DNA of 15,910 bases from UBA9926 sp023261215 (GCA_038136035.1 JAYPYV010000056.1:1-15910); one strand, 5' to 3'. Shown: positions 1 to 7,822, counted from the stretch's first letter. A program made the numbers and translations. The notes: generated from the sequence alone by a model not told the origin.

Positions 1-776
1 TCGCACATGACATCGAGCACTGCAACGACCATGGCGTCGCCATCAGCGGTCGGGCAGCCCGCCATTCGAGCGGCGCGTATGAATGCCGTCTCGCCATGGC
101 CCGCCACCACATCGCCGACGAACATGGTGTCGCTCAAAAGACTCGGATCGAGAGGCAGAGGGTCTGTCTCGTTCATACCCATGGGGGTGGCATTGCAGAC
201 CAGGTCAAACCCGGTCGGATCACTTGCTCCGGTCTGCAATCGCCCTTGGGCTTTGGGTTCGAGCAGAGTTGCGAGGGCGTTCATTCGGGGGGTGTCTTGG
301 TCGCAGATCACGACCTCTTTCGCACCTTGATCCAGCATAGAGATGGCAATAGCGCTGCCGGCCCCCCCGACCCCGAGAATTAAGACACGCGCGCCCTGGA
401 TCACCGCGCCATGATCGATCTGAGCCTTCACGAAGGCGTCGCCATCAGTGGTGTGTCCATGCCACGAGCCATCTGCATTCCGCCTGGCTGCGCTCACGAC
501 GCCTAGCAGTTCGGAAGTCTCGCTGTGGGTGGCGCAGTAGCTAAACCCGGTCTGCTTGTGGGGCATGGTTAAGCTGAAGCCATCAACATTGTTGATCGCG
601 GTCAGGCCCTCAATCACTTGGCCGAGTTTTCCTTCGGGTACTTCAAGGGGCAGTGAAATCATATTCATGCCTCGTTCGGCCATGCGTTGGCTAAGCCAGT
701 CTGGAGATCGGGCGTAGATGATCGGATCACCTAACAAGGGGTACAGCCGGGTTCTGCCATTTAAGTTGATGTGCAT
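1..776 (-). CDS. AroE-like shikimate/quinate dehydrogenase family protein, 3' end cut by window edge
   Basis: 258 codons are visible; the C-terminus lies beyond position 1. The start is the ATG at 776, because an in-frame TAA lies five codons upstream (789-791); there is no clear Shine-Dalgarno. The fold is recognisable. An N-terminal substrate domain carries the TMPHK segment with the catalytic Lys at residue 74, TTDG holds the catalytic Asp 111, and a dinucleotide-binding loop GVGGAGSA spans 135-142, followed by NATPMGM at 195-201. The family reduces 3-dehydroshikimate or oxidises quinate/shikimate with NADP(H) or NAD(H) in the cytoplasm. Several usual substrate contacts differ: the SxSP motif reads ARSP, the N of NVT is S, the N of VNT is S, NTDG is TTDG, and the C-terminal Gln after DGxxM is Val. 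A divergent paralogue with another cyclic hydroxy acid substrate is therefore more likely than the biosynthetic AroE. It lies 139 bp downstream of the dioxygenase on the same strand. Confidence 0.82.
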   Translation of the reverse strand, partial: MHINLNGRTRLYPLLGDPIIYARSPDWLSQRMAERGMNMISLPLEVPEGKLGQVIEGLTAINNVDGFSLTMPHKQTGFSYCATHSETSELLGVVSAARRNADGSWHGHTTDGDAFVKAQIDHGAVIQGARVLILGVGGAGSAIAISMLDQGAKEVVICDQDTPRMNALATLLEPKAQGRLQTGASDPTGFDLVCNATPMGMNETDPLPLDPSLLSDTMFVGDVVAGHGETAFIRAARMAGCPTADGDAMVVAVLDVMC

Positions 777-915
777 GAGGGCGAGCGATTAAGGGTTAAA
801 AAGGATCTGATCCCTGATTGAACCATGACAACGAAGCCGCGTCACTTAAGGTGCGCTGGCGGGCAATTCTGCCTCGCGGAAGGCAGCCGATAAGCCCTCA
901 ATTGAGAGCAAATCC
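777..915. other. Intergenic spacer with two small inverted repeats
   Basis: This gap lies between the dioxygenase stop and the AroE-like start, both on the minus strand. It holds GGATC-T-GATCC at 803-813, about 27-37 bases before the AroE-like start, which could be an operator. It also holds a 6-bp hairpin CTGCCT/AGGCAG (869-874 and 881-886). The hairpin has no T-tract on either side, so it is not a convincing intrinsic terminator. Confidence 0.3.
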
Positions 916-2142
916 TTAGGCGGAAGCCGGTGATGCCCTTAAATAATGGGAAGGGGACCGGTAGGGCGGCAGGATATTCGACTCGATCCAGTCATTAGTG
1001 TCATCCCGGGGCAGTGTCAGCGCAGGTTCGCCCTTGCAACTGATTCGATACATTAAACGGGCGTCTTCGGGTCGATTGATGATGCGTTTAGCTGGCGGTG
1101 CATTGTGCAGCGTCGAGAAATTACTCCAAATGGTCACGTCCCCGGGTGTATGAGCATGATCGTAGCGATACTTAGGATCGAGCACGTGACGCTCGAGATC
1201 ATCGAGAAACTCGCGTGACGCACGGTCTGAAAGGCCGTCGACTTCAACGGGTGCGATATTCTTCCCCCGCGAGGCCCAGACGGGACTATGCAGCGACAAC
1301 CGGCCAGTTCGAGGGTTGGTATAAACCAGTGGAATCAACCAGCCCGGGTCGCCAATGCGCAGGCGCCGTCTGACCATCACTTGTCTGAGTTCCGCTTGCT
1401 GCTCTGTCGGAAGATCAGCAAATGCCGCTGCAGTATCCGCATAGGCCGTTTCGCCGTTAAGGGGCAGATCTAGCCTGCGTTGGGTGAGTTCATCACCTGA
1501 TTCAGGATGGTAGAAGCCTTCAGGTGGGTGAACATCGGGAACCCAGGACCCATTTTCCGCGTCCCGCGTCGTGGGGACGCCTTGAACATAAAACATGCTG
1601 GTTGAGAGGGGCTCGGGCTCGAACTCGATATCCGTGTGCCAATGTAGGCCACTCGCCAACATTTCCGTCTTGTCTCGCCCGCTGCCGGGCAGATTGGTCA
1701 CCACGTAAACGGCCGGGCTATCTGCATCTTCAGTGCATGTAATGGCGTCAGGAAATGCGTTGTTGCACAGCGTCGTCGTCTGCTTCGCGACAGGGAGGCG
1801 TCGTAAAGGTTCTCCGTCACGTTGATAGGTCGCATAGTTTTCATAATTTTTCGGATGTGGAATGGGCGCGCCGTAATGATTGGCCAATCGCTCAAGATCC
1901 CGAACTCGGAAGGTGTGCTGGTCCTGCCGAGGAAAAGAAATGATGTTGAAAGCATCGAGTAGCGCGATCAGTAACCGCGCTTGCGGTGCCGACAGGGGCT
2001 GCGTGAGATCAATGCCCGTGATACGTCGTCCCATACGGTCGATAGATGACAGGGGGGATATCGCCACGTGGGATCCAAAGAGTTCTGCGCACTGGCTGGC
2101 GAGCTCGTCGTCGCGAAAAGGACTTAATGGATGGGTTGTCAT
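916..2142 (-). CDS. TauD/TfdA family Fe(II)/2-oxoglutarate-dependent dioxygenase
   Basis: 408 residues from the ATG at 2142. The reading frame stays open to an ATG at 2241, but the extra 33 residues look non-coding and have no Shine-Dalgarno. The ATG at 2142 has a weak TAGGTC before it and begins MTTHPLSPF, ahead of the conserved N-terminal TauD-like region (GRRITGIDL). The metal-binding facial triad is visible: HxD in GLHWHTDIE (His169, Asp171) and the distal His346 in NFSTLHNAP. The 2-oxoglutarate-binding Arg is probably Arg366 in LMYRISCKG. The loop between distal His and Arg is longer than in E. coli TauD, and the whole protein is about 100 residues longer. The family couples decarboxylation of 2-oxoglutarate to hydroxylation of a small substrate, often releasing sulfite, an aldehyde or a phenol. 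The substrate here is unknown; no sulfonate transporter lies nearby. The gene is divergent from the nitroreductase. Confidence 0.88.
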   Translation of the reverse strand: MTTHPLSPFRDDELASQCAELFGSHVAISPLSSIDRMGRRITGIDLTQPLSAPQARLLIALLDAFNIISFPRQDQHTFRVRDLERLANHYGAPIPHPKNYENYATYQRDGEPLRRLPVAKQTTTLCNNAFPDAITCTEDADSPAVYVVTNLPGSGRDKTEMLASGLHWHTDIEFEPEPLSTSMFYVQGVPTTRDAENGSWVPDVHPPEGFYHPESGDELTQRRLDLPLNGETAYADTAAAFADLPTEQQAELRQVMVRRRLRIGDPGWLIPLVYTNPRTGRLSLHSPVWASRGKNIAPVEVDGLSDRASREFLDDLERHVLDPKYRYDHAHTPGDVTIWSNFSTLHNAPPAKRIINRPEDARLMYRISCKGEPALTLPRDDTNDWIESNILPPYRSPSHYLRASPASA

Positions 2143-2502
2143 GGATTGACCTACACGTGCGTTCGACTTCCATTCTAAGCAAAAGTCACTTTGGGGCGCC
2201 AATCTCAGCCGGCTGATCGCGGTTAAAAGGGATATAACCATCGCTCAGTGAGATGACTCGATCGGCATTCCGGGGTTCTCTCCAGCGTGAAGTCGATCGC
2301 TTCAGATGCTGAATGGCCGGCGACGATAAGACGCTAGGCGCGTGACAATCGTCAGAAACGGCTCAGGCCGGGTTGGCAGCGCCCAGCGGCAGCTTTTTAT
2401 CGAGGCTTAGCCTATGATCCGTCGTTGGATTTGAGGCAGGCCGCACCCTGGCCCTGAGCACGCGCCTGCCTTGATCGGAAGCATTGGATGTAAGAGGAAA
2501 CG
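2143..2502. promoter_or_regulatory. 360-bp divergent intergenic region (dioxygenase / nitroreductase)
   Basis: No gene is apparent. The region must carry the promoters of both flanking divergent genes. Visible elements are a bulged palindrome GAAG-T-CGATCG-CTTC at 2289-2303; a wide inverted repeat GACGAT/ATCGTC (2322-2327 and 2348-2353); and AGGCT-T-AGCCT at 2403-2413, which abuts a possible -10 hexamer TATGAT (2413-2418) for the plus-strand nitroreductase. No good -35 sits at the right distance. A clear Shine-Dalgarno, AGAGGA at 2493-2498, precedes the nitroreductase start. The individual sites are weak. Confidence 0.35.
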
Positions 2503-3180
2503 ATGAATCAAACAGCAGTCAACTTTGATCAATTAGTACGCGCTCGCCGCTCCGTGCGCGGGTTCAGCCAAACCCCGGTGGCCAAGGAAACGCTAACCGC
2601 CATTTTTGAAACGGCCCGATGGGCGCCGTCGGGGACGAATATTCAGCCATGGAAAGTTTTCGTAGCCTCGGGCTCGGCTTGCGATCAGATTCGCGCCGAA
2701 TTTCTGCGTCGATTTGACGCGGGTGAATCTGCAAATACCGATCATCGAGGCGATGGCAAAATCGGCGAGGTGTTCAAGAATCGTCGGCGTGCGTGTGCCA
2801 AAGTGCTTTACGATGCCATGTCCATTGAATGGGAGGATCGAGAGGGGCGGGGTAGAGCCGCGCGTCGGAACTTCGAATTCTTTGACGCACCCCATGTTGC
2901 CTTTATCGGAATGGATGAAGCTTTTGGTATGCAGAGTGCGTCTGACGTGGGCATGTTTGCGCAAACATTGATGTTGGCGATGACCGCCCATGGCGTGGCC
3001 TCCTGCGCCCAAGGCACATTGCGCAACTACCCAGACTTCGTCAGGGAATTCTTTAGCATTCCGGAAGAGACAAAGATTCTCTTCGGCATCAGTTTTGGCT
3101 ACGAGGCAGAGGGCATCCCCGCAAATGAAGCTCGGACGGAGCGTGCTGAGGTTGATGAATTTGTGCAGTTTGTTTCTTGA
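2503..3180 (+). CDS. Nitroreductase family FMN-dependent oxidoreductase
   Basis: 225 residues, a normal length for the family. The start ATG is set by the AGAGGA Shine-Dalgarno five bases upstream. Family hallmarks are the N-terminal FMN-phosphate-binding RARRSVRGF (residues 13-21), the APSGTNIQPW segment (41-50) and the C-terminal region with MTAHGVASCAQGT and the FGISFGYE strand. The family works as cytoplasmic FMN homodimers that use NAD(P)H to reduce nitro groups, quinones, flavins or enones; some members carry out dehalogenation or ring reduction. The sequence does not fix the substrate. The gene stands alone on the plus strand, divergent from the dioxygenase, with a separate small gene start more than 300 bp downstream. 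Confidence 0.9.
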   Translation: MNQTAVNFDQLVRARRSVRGFSQTPVAKETLTAIFETARWAPSGTNIQPWKVFVASGSACDQIRAEFLRRFDAGESANTDHRGDGKIGEVFKNRRRACAKVLYDAMSIEWEDREGRGRAARRNFEFFDAPHVAFIGMDEAFGMQSASDVGMFAQTLMLAMTAHGVASCAQGTLRNYPDFVREFFSIPEETKILFGISFGYEAEGIPANEARTERAEVDEFVQFVS

Positions 3181-3205
3181 GTCGCGTCGCGCTGCACGTG
3201 AGTAG

Positions 3206-3450
3206 AGGCAGACGGACCGCGCTGAGCGTGATTCGGCTCACATCGAGGTCAGTCCCACCCTTGGCCGCGTCGCCGAGTGGCAGAATGAATCGGACTCCGA
3301 CGAACTCATGGATCGATCGGCATGATGATCGAGCGCCTAGTGGAAGAAGAACGTGCAGCAGAGGGGGTAGCGCCCATTGGGTGTGCACGGCTCGGCGATC
3401 AGCGCAGCGTCACCTACACCCTCAAACAGGGGGCTTTATCGACTAGGTAA
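3206..3450 (+). pseudogene. Possible frameshifted remnant of a winged-helix regulator
   Basis: Two short open frames in different registers lie side by side. Codons from 3206 to the TGA at 3323-3325 read like coding sequence (ending WQNESDSDELMDRSA). The second frame opens after a TGA at 3286-3288 and ends at the TAA at 3448-3450; it includes THGSIGMMIERLVEEER and later GDQRSVTYTLKQG. The second part recalls the recognition helix and wing of MarR-like winged-helix proteins (an S/T-G-S-I-x-x-x-I-x-x-L helix followed by D-x-R-S-V-T-Y-x-L). A real gene broken by one frameshift, or a sequencing error beside the assembly gap, would explain both frames. Neither frame has a complete domain and no similarity search was possible, so this is a weak call. 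Confidence 0.2.
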
Positions 3451-3487
3451 GGATGACGCTCGACTTGAGTGATAGGAGAATCAAGTG

Positions 3488-3543
3488 ATGAACATTGTCG
3501 GTCAGGGTTCGATTTTGTGGGTGTCAGACTTCACTCTCATGAG
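3488..3543 (+). CDS. 5' end of an unidentified gene, cut by assembly gap
   Basis: An ATG at 3488 follows a good Shine-Dalgarno, AGGAG at 3474-3478 (nine bases away). It opens a frame of 18 visible codons (MNIVGQGSILWVSDFTLM) that runs straight into the N run. The segment is hydrophobic and could begin a membrane-associated or soluble protein; I do not recognise it. It points toward the minus-strand secreted-protein gene on the other side of the gap, so both lose their 3' ends in it. If the ribosome-binding site is real, the start is sound, but the product cannot be named. Confidence 0.45.
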
Positions 3544-3643
3544 NNNNNNNNNNNNNNNNNNNNNNNNNNNNNNNNNNNNNNNNNNNNNNNNNNNNNNNNN
3601 NNNNNNNNNNNNNNNNNNNNNNNNNNNNNNNNNNNNNNNNNNN
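3544..3643. other. Assembly gap (100 Ns)
   Basis: Exactly 100 Ns, the usual placeholder for a scaffold join of unknown true length. Genes on both sides read into it from opposite directions, so the missing sequence is probably longer than 100 bases. Confidence 0.97.
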
Positions 3644-3863
3644 AGGTGAGATCGAGCACTGGCCCGCCATCGGTCTCCGTGATTAATGTGTCCGGATGAT
3701 TAAACCCGCTCCCCGTGAGGTCTGCTGCAGAGAGCTTCGCTGGATGCGCGACCTCTGCTGCGGTTGCGCCAGACGATAAACACATGGCGATGATGAGGCC
3801 GAGTCTTCGAAGAACGCGAGATGGCTTTGGTGTCATGCTGGGTTTCCTTTCGTTGGATTTCAT
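3644..3863 (-). CDS. Secreted protein with Sec signal peptide, 3' part missing in gap
   Basis: About 73 codons are visible before the gap. Two starts are possible. The ATG at 3863 has the stronger Shine-Dalgarno (GGAGGGG in the coding strand, with nine bases between GGAGG and the ATG). The ATG at 3836 has AAAGGAAA and gives a more typical 27-residue signal peptide. Either way a basic n-region (RVLRRLG) is followed by the hydrophobic core LIIAMCLSSGATAA, with likely signal peptidase cleavage after ATAA. The mature part visible (AEVAHPAKLSAADLTGSGF and on) shows no domain I can name. It lies about 65-92 bp downstream of the Tat flavoenzyme on the same strand, so it may be a periplasmic partner such as an electron-transfer subunit. 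That role is inference from position only, and no CxxCH haem motif is visible in the retained part. Confidence 0.7.
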
Positions 3864-3928
3864 GGTTGAGCCCCTCCGTGGGTCATGCGCTTTAGGCTAG
3901 ATTGCCTCGCACGATTTGAGACGTCCCC

Positions 3929-5803
3929 TCAAGAAGAGAGCGCGAGCTGTTCGTTGACCGCTCGATCAGCCGCGTCAATAGCGCCATCGACATAAGCGTG
4001 GGCTTCTGAATCAGAATTCGCGATTGAGATGCGGCCAATTTGCGCTCGACCGGCAATGTGTGGCCCGTTGTAGCGACCATAATTTGGGTTGATGCCGACG
4101 CCCTCAAACTCATAGGCATAGCCATGAGGCCAGCGGTTCAGCGTAATCGCCGATAGATCTCGCTCGATATCCAGTCCGTGCGGGCCCAGCATGCCATCTA
4201 AGTGCTTGGTGATGTCTTGTTCGAAATCGTTATAAGACATCTGCAAGAGCTTTGCGCGTCCGGCTCGGTACTGCTCCTTTGCGGGTAAGCCGGGCGCAGT
4301 GGGTGAGTACCAGGCCGTGACAACGATTGGTTGGTCCGTTTCTTGAGCATACTGGTAATCGCCAATGCTCACGGGGTAGTCCAAGTGCAAGTATTTAAAG
4401 TAAACGTCCCCTGGGGAATAAAACGTGTAGTAGCCAGCGTCTTTAAACGCCCGCCAATTACGCAGTGCGAAGGTGCCTAGGACAAAAGGAATTTTCGTTG
4501 CTTGACCAATAGCCTCGCGTTGCGCGTCCGGGACTTCCGGGCAGAGGTGAGGAATGATCTGGTTGTAACACGCCATCACGACATGCCGAGCTCGAGCCCG
4601 GTGGAGTTCACCCTGGCGAACATAGGCGACATCTGCAAACTGGCCATCGCTCGTATTCATGGCTCGAACGGCGGTGCTGTTCAATCGAATCTTCACTGCG
4701 TGGGTTTCTTGATCGAGAAGGCTGTAATTCGCTCGGGCCGTCACCAAGTCCTCCATCGTGCTGCCCGGAATGGCATTGGGAATGAGATTGCGCACCAGCG
4801 CCCGTGCCACACTCGCGTTGCCGTCAGGGAATTTGTAGATATAAGGTTCATCAATGCCTGGATCGGGTCTGACTTTGACCTCGTCTGTCCCTGGAAACCA
4901 GTACAGGCAGGCTTCCCAGGCCGAGATGGCTTCCCAGCCCGCGCCTTCCATGGGTAGCCAAGAATCCCTGAGAATTTTGAGCACAGCGTCTGGTTGATCG
5001 GCGTACTTGCTCAGAAATTCGAGATAGGTGGTATTTCGGAGCGTCGATTCGCGTTCGGCGTCGGATTGCCCTTGCAGATAATCCTTGCCGCCCTTTAAGA
5101 GATCGAAGAATCGGTCTTGATCCGCGTCGCTTAGCGGCGCGGCTTTGGCAATCGCCTTGAGATCACGCTTCGAGCGTTCCCACCAATTCATAATGGGATT
5201 GTCGATCAGTGCTCGGCGACCAAAGGTCGCTTCATCAAAGTAGAGGCCACGACCCATCTGGCGATCTGGAAAGAAGTCCTGATCGAAATACCGATTAAAG
5301 CGCTCAACGAAGATCCCGAGGTCGCGAAGCAACTCACTGGCAACTTTGGAATATCCGGATGGGGTATCAATGGCCTGGCTACCGCCATAGCCGATGAGCG
5401 TTTTGCCGCCTACGGTGAACTCATTGCGCCGGGCATGACCCCCAAAGTCGTCGTGATTATCCAGGATCAAGATCTTGCTTTCGGCGCCGTGCCGATCACG
5501 GAAAAACTTTGCCGCGGAGAGCCCTGAGATGCCGCCACCGACGACGATTAAGTCATAAGTGGGTTCTGATTGGGCGGTGGGCATTGTGAATGCTCGACCC
5601 TCTCGGGCCAAAGCGTGGGCGACTTCGTAGGTGCCATCAACACTGCCGCGCATACCGGTCAACGCAGGGGGGTAATAATCCACGCCAAGCGCAGAGGTGG
5701 GCAGGAGGCCCTGTGCCACCGCGTCTAGTGGCGACAAATGCAGGCCTGCCGCGCCGAGCGCGACCCCATTGATGAAGTCGCGCCGCGTGATATTGAACGT
5801 CAT
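3929..5803 (-). CDS. Tat-exported FAD-dependent oxidoreductase, spermidine dehydrogenase-like
   Basis: 624 residues, close to the size of Pseudomonas/Citrobacter spermidine dehydrogenase. The start ATG has AAGGTGAG just upstream. The N-terminus carries a twin-arginine signal (ITRRDFINGVALGAAG, residues 5-20), so the folded flavoprotein is expected in the periplasm. The FAD Rossmann loop is VVGGGISGLSAA (87-98), followed by the ILDNHDDFGGHARRNEF segment (113-129) seen in spermidine-dehydrogenase-like enzymes. The C-terminal block GRISIANSDSEAHAYVDGA resembles the second FAD-contacting region of amine-oxidase-fold flavoproteins. The known enzyme oxidatively cleaves spermidine using FAD and haem. 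Whether this protein uses a polyamine is uncertain, because the broader family has many uncharacterised members. It heads a minus-strand unit with the secreted protein and is divergent from the amidohydrolase across 119 bp. Confidence 0.8.
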   Translation of the reverse strand: MTFNITRRDFINGVALGAAGLHLSPLDAVAQGLLPTSALGVDYYPPALTGMRGSVDGTYEVAHALAREGRAFTMPTAQSEPTYDLIVVGGGISGLSAAKFFRDRHGAESKILILDNHDDFGGHARRNEFTVGGKTLIGYGGSQAIDTPSGYSKVASELLRDLGIFVERFNRYFDQDFFPDRQMGRGLYFDEATFGRRALIDNPIMNWWERSKRDLKAIAKAAPLSDADQDRFFDLLKGGKDYLQGQSDAERESTLRNTTYLEFLSKYADQPDAVLKILRDSWLPMEGAGWEAISAWEACLYWFPGTDEVKVRPDPGIDEPYIYKFPDGNASVARALVRNLIPNAIPGSTMEDLVTARANYSLLDQETHAVKIRLNSTAVRAMNTSDGQFADVAYVRQGELHRARARHVVMACYNQIIPHLCPEVPDAQREAIGQATKIPFVLGTFALRNWRAFKDAGYYTFYSPGDVYFKYLHLDYPVSIGDYQYAQETDQPIVVTAWYSPTAPGLPAKEQYRAGRAKLLQMSYNDFEQDITKHLDGMLGPHGLDIERDLSAITLNRWPHGYAYEFEGVGINPNYGRYNGPHIAGRAQIGRISIANSDSEAHAYVDGAIDAADRAVNEQLALSS

Positions 5804-5848
5804 AACTCACCTTCAAGTTGCAAGGGAAATTCGATAACGTCCACAGAT

Positions 5849-5875
5849 CGGTCGCGGTGATGAGATCGCAGACCG
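5849..5875. promoter_or_regulatory. Imperfect inverted repeat in the divergent flavoenzyme/amidohydrolase promoter region
   Basis: In the 119-bp spacer between two divergent genes, CGGTCGCG (5849-5856) is mirrored by CGC-A-GACCG (5867-5875): eight paired bases with one unpaired A around a ten-base centre. No T-tract follows, and the flanking genes diverge, so an operator is more plausible than a terminator. The binding protein is unknown. Confidence 0.3.
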
Positions 5876-5922
5876 TTTGAGCCAAGGTGACGCATCGCCG
5901 CAAACCAGTTTAGGAGAAAACC

Positions 5923-6948
5923 ATGCCAGCGAACACGGGTCAGATTGGTCCAGACAATGCGTGGCTCGCAACTCTGGCTGAAGACATCCTAGAGCCCGAT
6001 CTGCCGATCATTGATCCTCACCACCACCTCTGGTTAAGAAACGGCTACACCTATTTGCTGCCGGAACTTGCCGAAGATTTGAATAGCGGGCACCGCATGG
6101 TCGCCACGGTCTACGCCGAGTGCCATTCCATGTACCGAGCTCATGGTGAAGAACGTGAGCGATCGCTTGGCGAGACCGAGTTCGTGCGTGGGCAAGCGGC
6201 GATGAGTGCCAGCGGTGAATTCGGACCGGCACGAGCCTGTGACGTCCTCTTCGGTAACGTGGATTTGACGCTCGGAGGCCAGGTCAGACCTTTGCTTGAA
6301 AGCCATGTGGAAGTTTCTGGCGGTCGTTTTCGAGGCGTTAGGATTTCAACGGGCTGGCATGTACATGACGGTATTCACAATGTCGCTGAGCGCGAGGGGT
6401 TGTTGCTTGACTCGGGAGTCAGCGAGGCGGTGTCGGTATTGGGTGATATGGGCTTGTCGTTGGATGTCTGGCTTTACCACACCCAGCTTGAAGAGTTCGC
6501 AAAATTGGTCGACGCTCACCCTGACGTCACGTTTATTTTGAACCACGTGGGCTCACCGATCTTAGGTGGGCCTTATCGAGGTCAAGTCGCTGAAGTCATG
6601 AGAGATTGGAAGCTGAGCATGGCGGCGGTGGCTCGTCGACACAATGTCTACATCAAATTGGGCGCGATGCCGATCCGAATGCCGGATTTTGCGGGTGATC
6701 GAACCTTGCCTCCTGGTTCTGAGGAGGTGGCAGTCGCTTGGCGGCCCTGGCTGGAGCCCTGTATCGAATGGTTCGGTGCTGAGCGATCGATGTTCGAATC
6801 TAACTTTCCAGTCCAAAAGCGCTGGTGTAGTTATCAGATCTGCTGGAACGCGTTTAAGCGCATCGCCGGTGGGGCCTCGGCCTCTGAAAAACAAGCTTTG
6901 TTTGCAGGTGCTGCAGCTGCAGCCTACCGTATCGAAGGTGCGCTCTGA
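5923..6948 (+). CDS. Amidohydrolase family (TIM-barrel) protein, lactonase-like
   Basis: 341 residues, starting at an ATG behind AGGAG (5912-5916). The metal-binding HxH lies in IIDPHHHLW (His33-His35) after the first strand. A later barrel His is in FILNHVGSP (His208), and the C-terminal strand reads MFESNFPV (290-297). In this position most amidohydrolases have an Asp; the Asn form (ESNFP) is, as I recall, common in one uncharacterised branch related to sugar-lactone and 2-pyrone-4,6-dicarboxylate lactonases, so it is probably not a defect. The family hydrolyses lactones or amides, or decarboxylates aromatic acids, in the cytoplasm. No signal peptide is seen. The SDR begins 64 bp downstream on the same strand, so the two likely form an operon that interconverts a hydroxy or carbonyl compound and a ring-opened acid. 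The substrate is unknown. Confidence 0.85.
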   Translation: MPANTGQIGPDNAWLATLAEDILEPDLPIIDPHHHLWLRNGYTYLLPELAEDLNSGHRMVATVYAECHSMYRAHGEERERSLGETEFVRGQAAMSASGEFGPARACDVLFGNVDLTLGGQVRPLLESHVEVSGGRFRGVRISTGWHVHDGIHNVAEREGLLLDSGVSEAVSVLGDMGLSLDVWLYHTQLEEFAKLVDAHPDVTFILNHVGSPILGGPYRGQVAEVMRDWKLSMAAVARRHNVYIKLGAMPIRMPDFAGDRTLPPGSEEVAVAWRPWLEPCIEWFGAERSMFESNFPVQKRWCSYQICWNAFKRIAGGASASEKQALFAGAAAAAYRIEGAL

Positions 6949-7012
6949 CGCAGACCAGCACATCCGTCGAGTGATTCCTGTTAAACCGATCCTGCATCAT
7001 GTCGGAGTCGAA

Positions 7013-7822
7013 ATGAAAAACTTCAAAGATGCCACTGTGGTGATCACAGGTGGCGCAACAGGGATTGGATTCGCCCTCGCAAAAGCCTTTGGCGCTGATG
7101 GCGCGAAATTGGTGTTGGCCGAGCCGCGCAGAGACCGTTTGGAAGAGGCTGCCACATCACTCGAAATGCTCGGGGTTAATGTCGTGTGGTGCGAGTGCGA
7201 TGTGTCTGACCCAGACAGTGTGGAGCGGCTAGCCGAAGTTGCGTGGCGCCAGTTTGGCCATGTGGACGTGATGATTAATAACGCAGGTATAAAAGCGCCT
7301 AATTATCCAGTGACCGAATTACCTCTTGCGGCGTTACATGGGCTGTTTAGCGTTAACTTTTTCGGTATGTGGCATGGCTGTGCAACGTTCGGGAAGCGAA
7401 TGGTCGAGCAAGGGACGCCAGCCAGCCTGTACAACGTCGGTTCAGAGTTATCCTTTTTCTCGTCCGTCCCGAATGCCACCGCCTATATGGCGTCGAAACA
7501 CGCGGTACTTGGCCTGACAGAGGGGCTTCGGGAAGAGTTGCCCGACTTCATCGATGTGGGCCTGATTGTTCCAGGTTTTGTGACGTCCGAGATGCACCTG
7601 CCCGCAGTGGCGCCGCTCGGCATGGATGCGGACCGCTTTGCCGCGATCGCGATGCCTCAAATTCGCGCGGGTGAGCGATTTGTTGTCACCCATGCTTACA
7701 ATATTGAGCACATTGATGAACGATACCAGGCTGTTTCTAAAGCCTATCGCCACTATGCACCGAGATATGAAGGCGACGATGAATATGACGTGGCTGCCTT
7801 GATGGCGAGGTTGAAGCGTTAA
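7013..7822 (+). CDS. Short-chain dehydrogenase/reductase (SDR)
   Basis: 269 residues. The frame is open much further upstream, but that part overlaps the amidohydrolase in another register. The ATG at 7013 has GGAG five bases upstream and starts exactly at the classical SDR N-terminus. Visible motifs are the cofactor loop TGGATGIG (12-19), NNAG (89-92), Ser144 in NVGSE, and the catalytic YMASK (Tyr158, Lys162). The Ser-to-Tyr spacing is one residue longer than usual. It oxidises or reduces an alcohol/carbonyl with NAD(P)(H); an acidic or basic residue deciding between NAD and NADP is not clear (strand 2 ends LAEPRR). The C-terminal RFVVTHAYN segment matches the ending of the SDR at 12760-13590, which makes them relatives. 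It follows the amidohydrolase and probably shares its transcript. Confidence 0.92.
   Translation: MKNFKDATVVITGGATGIGFALAKAFGADGAKLVLAEPRRDRLEEAATSLEMLGVNVVWCECDVSDPDSVERLAEVAWRQFGHVDVMINNAGIKAPNYPVTELPLAALHGLFSVNFFGMWHGCATFGKRMVEQGTPASLYNVGSELSFFSSVPNATAYMASKHAVLGLTEGLREELPDFIDVGLIVPGFVTSEMHLPAVAPLGMDADRFAAIAMPQIRAGERFVVTHAYNIEHIDERYQAVSKAYRHYAPRYEGDDEYDVAALMARLKR

Noticed and set aside
869..886. Hairpin as intrinsic terminator for the dioxygenase gene
   Set aside because: Only a 6-bp stem and no T-tract on either strand.
2143..2241. Upstream start giving a 441-residue dioxygenase
   Set aside because: No Shine-Dalgarno before it and a non-conserved extension; the ATG at 2142 is better placed.
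3177..3446. 89-codon plus frame after the nitroreductase
   Set aside because: Arg/Ser-rich composition typical of a shadow frame, no ribosome-binding site; the other two registers look more like coding sequence.
4502..4957. 151-codon plus-strand frame inside the Tat flavoenzyme gene
   Set aside because: Antisense shadow of a well-supported gene; no recognisable domain or ribosome-binding site.
6644..7012. N-terminal extension of the SDR frame by 123 codons
   Set aside because: It overlaps the amidohydrolase in another register, is not SDR-like, and the ATG at 7013 has a GGAG ribosome-binding site and begins at the family's normal N-terminus.
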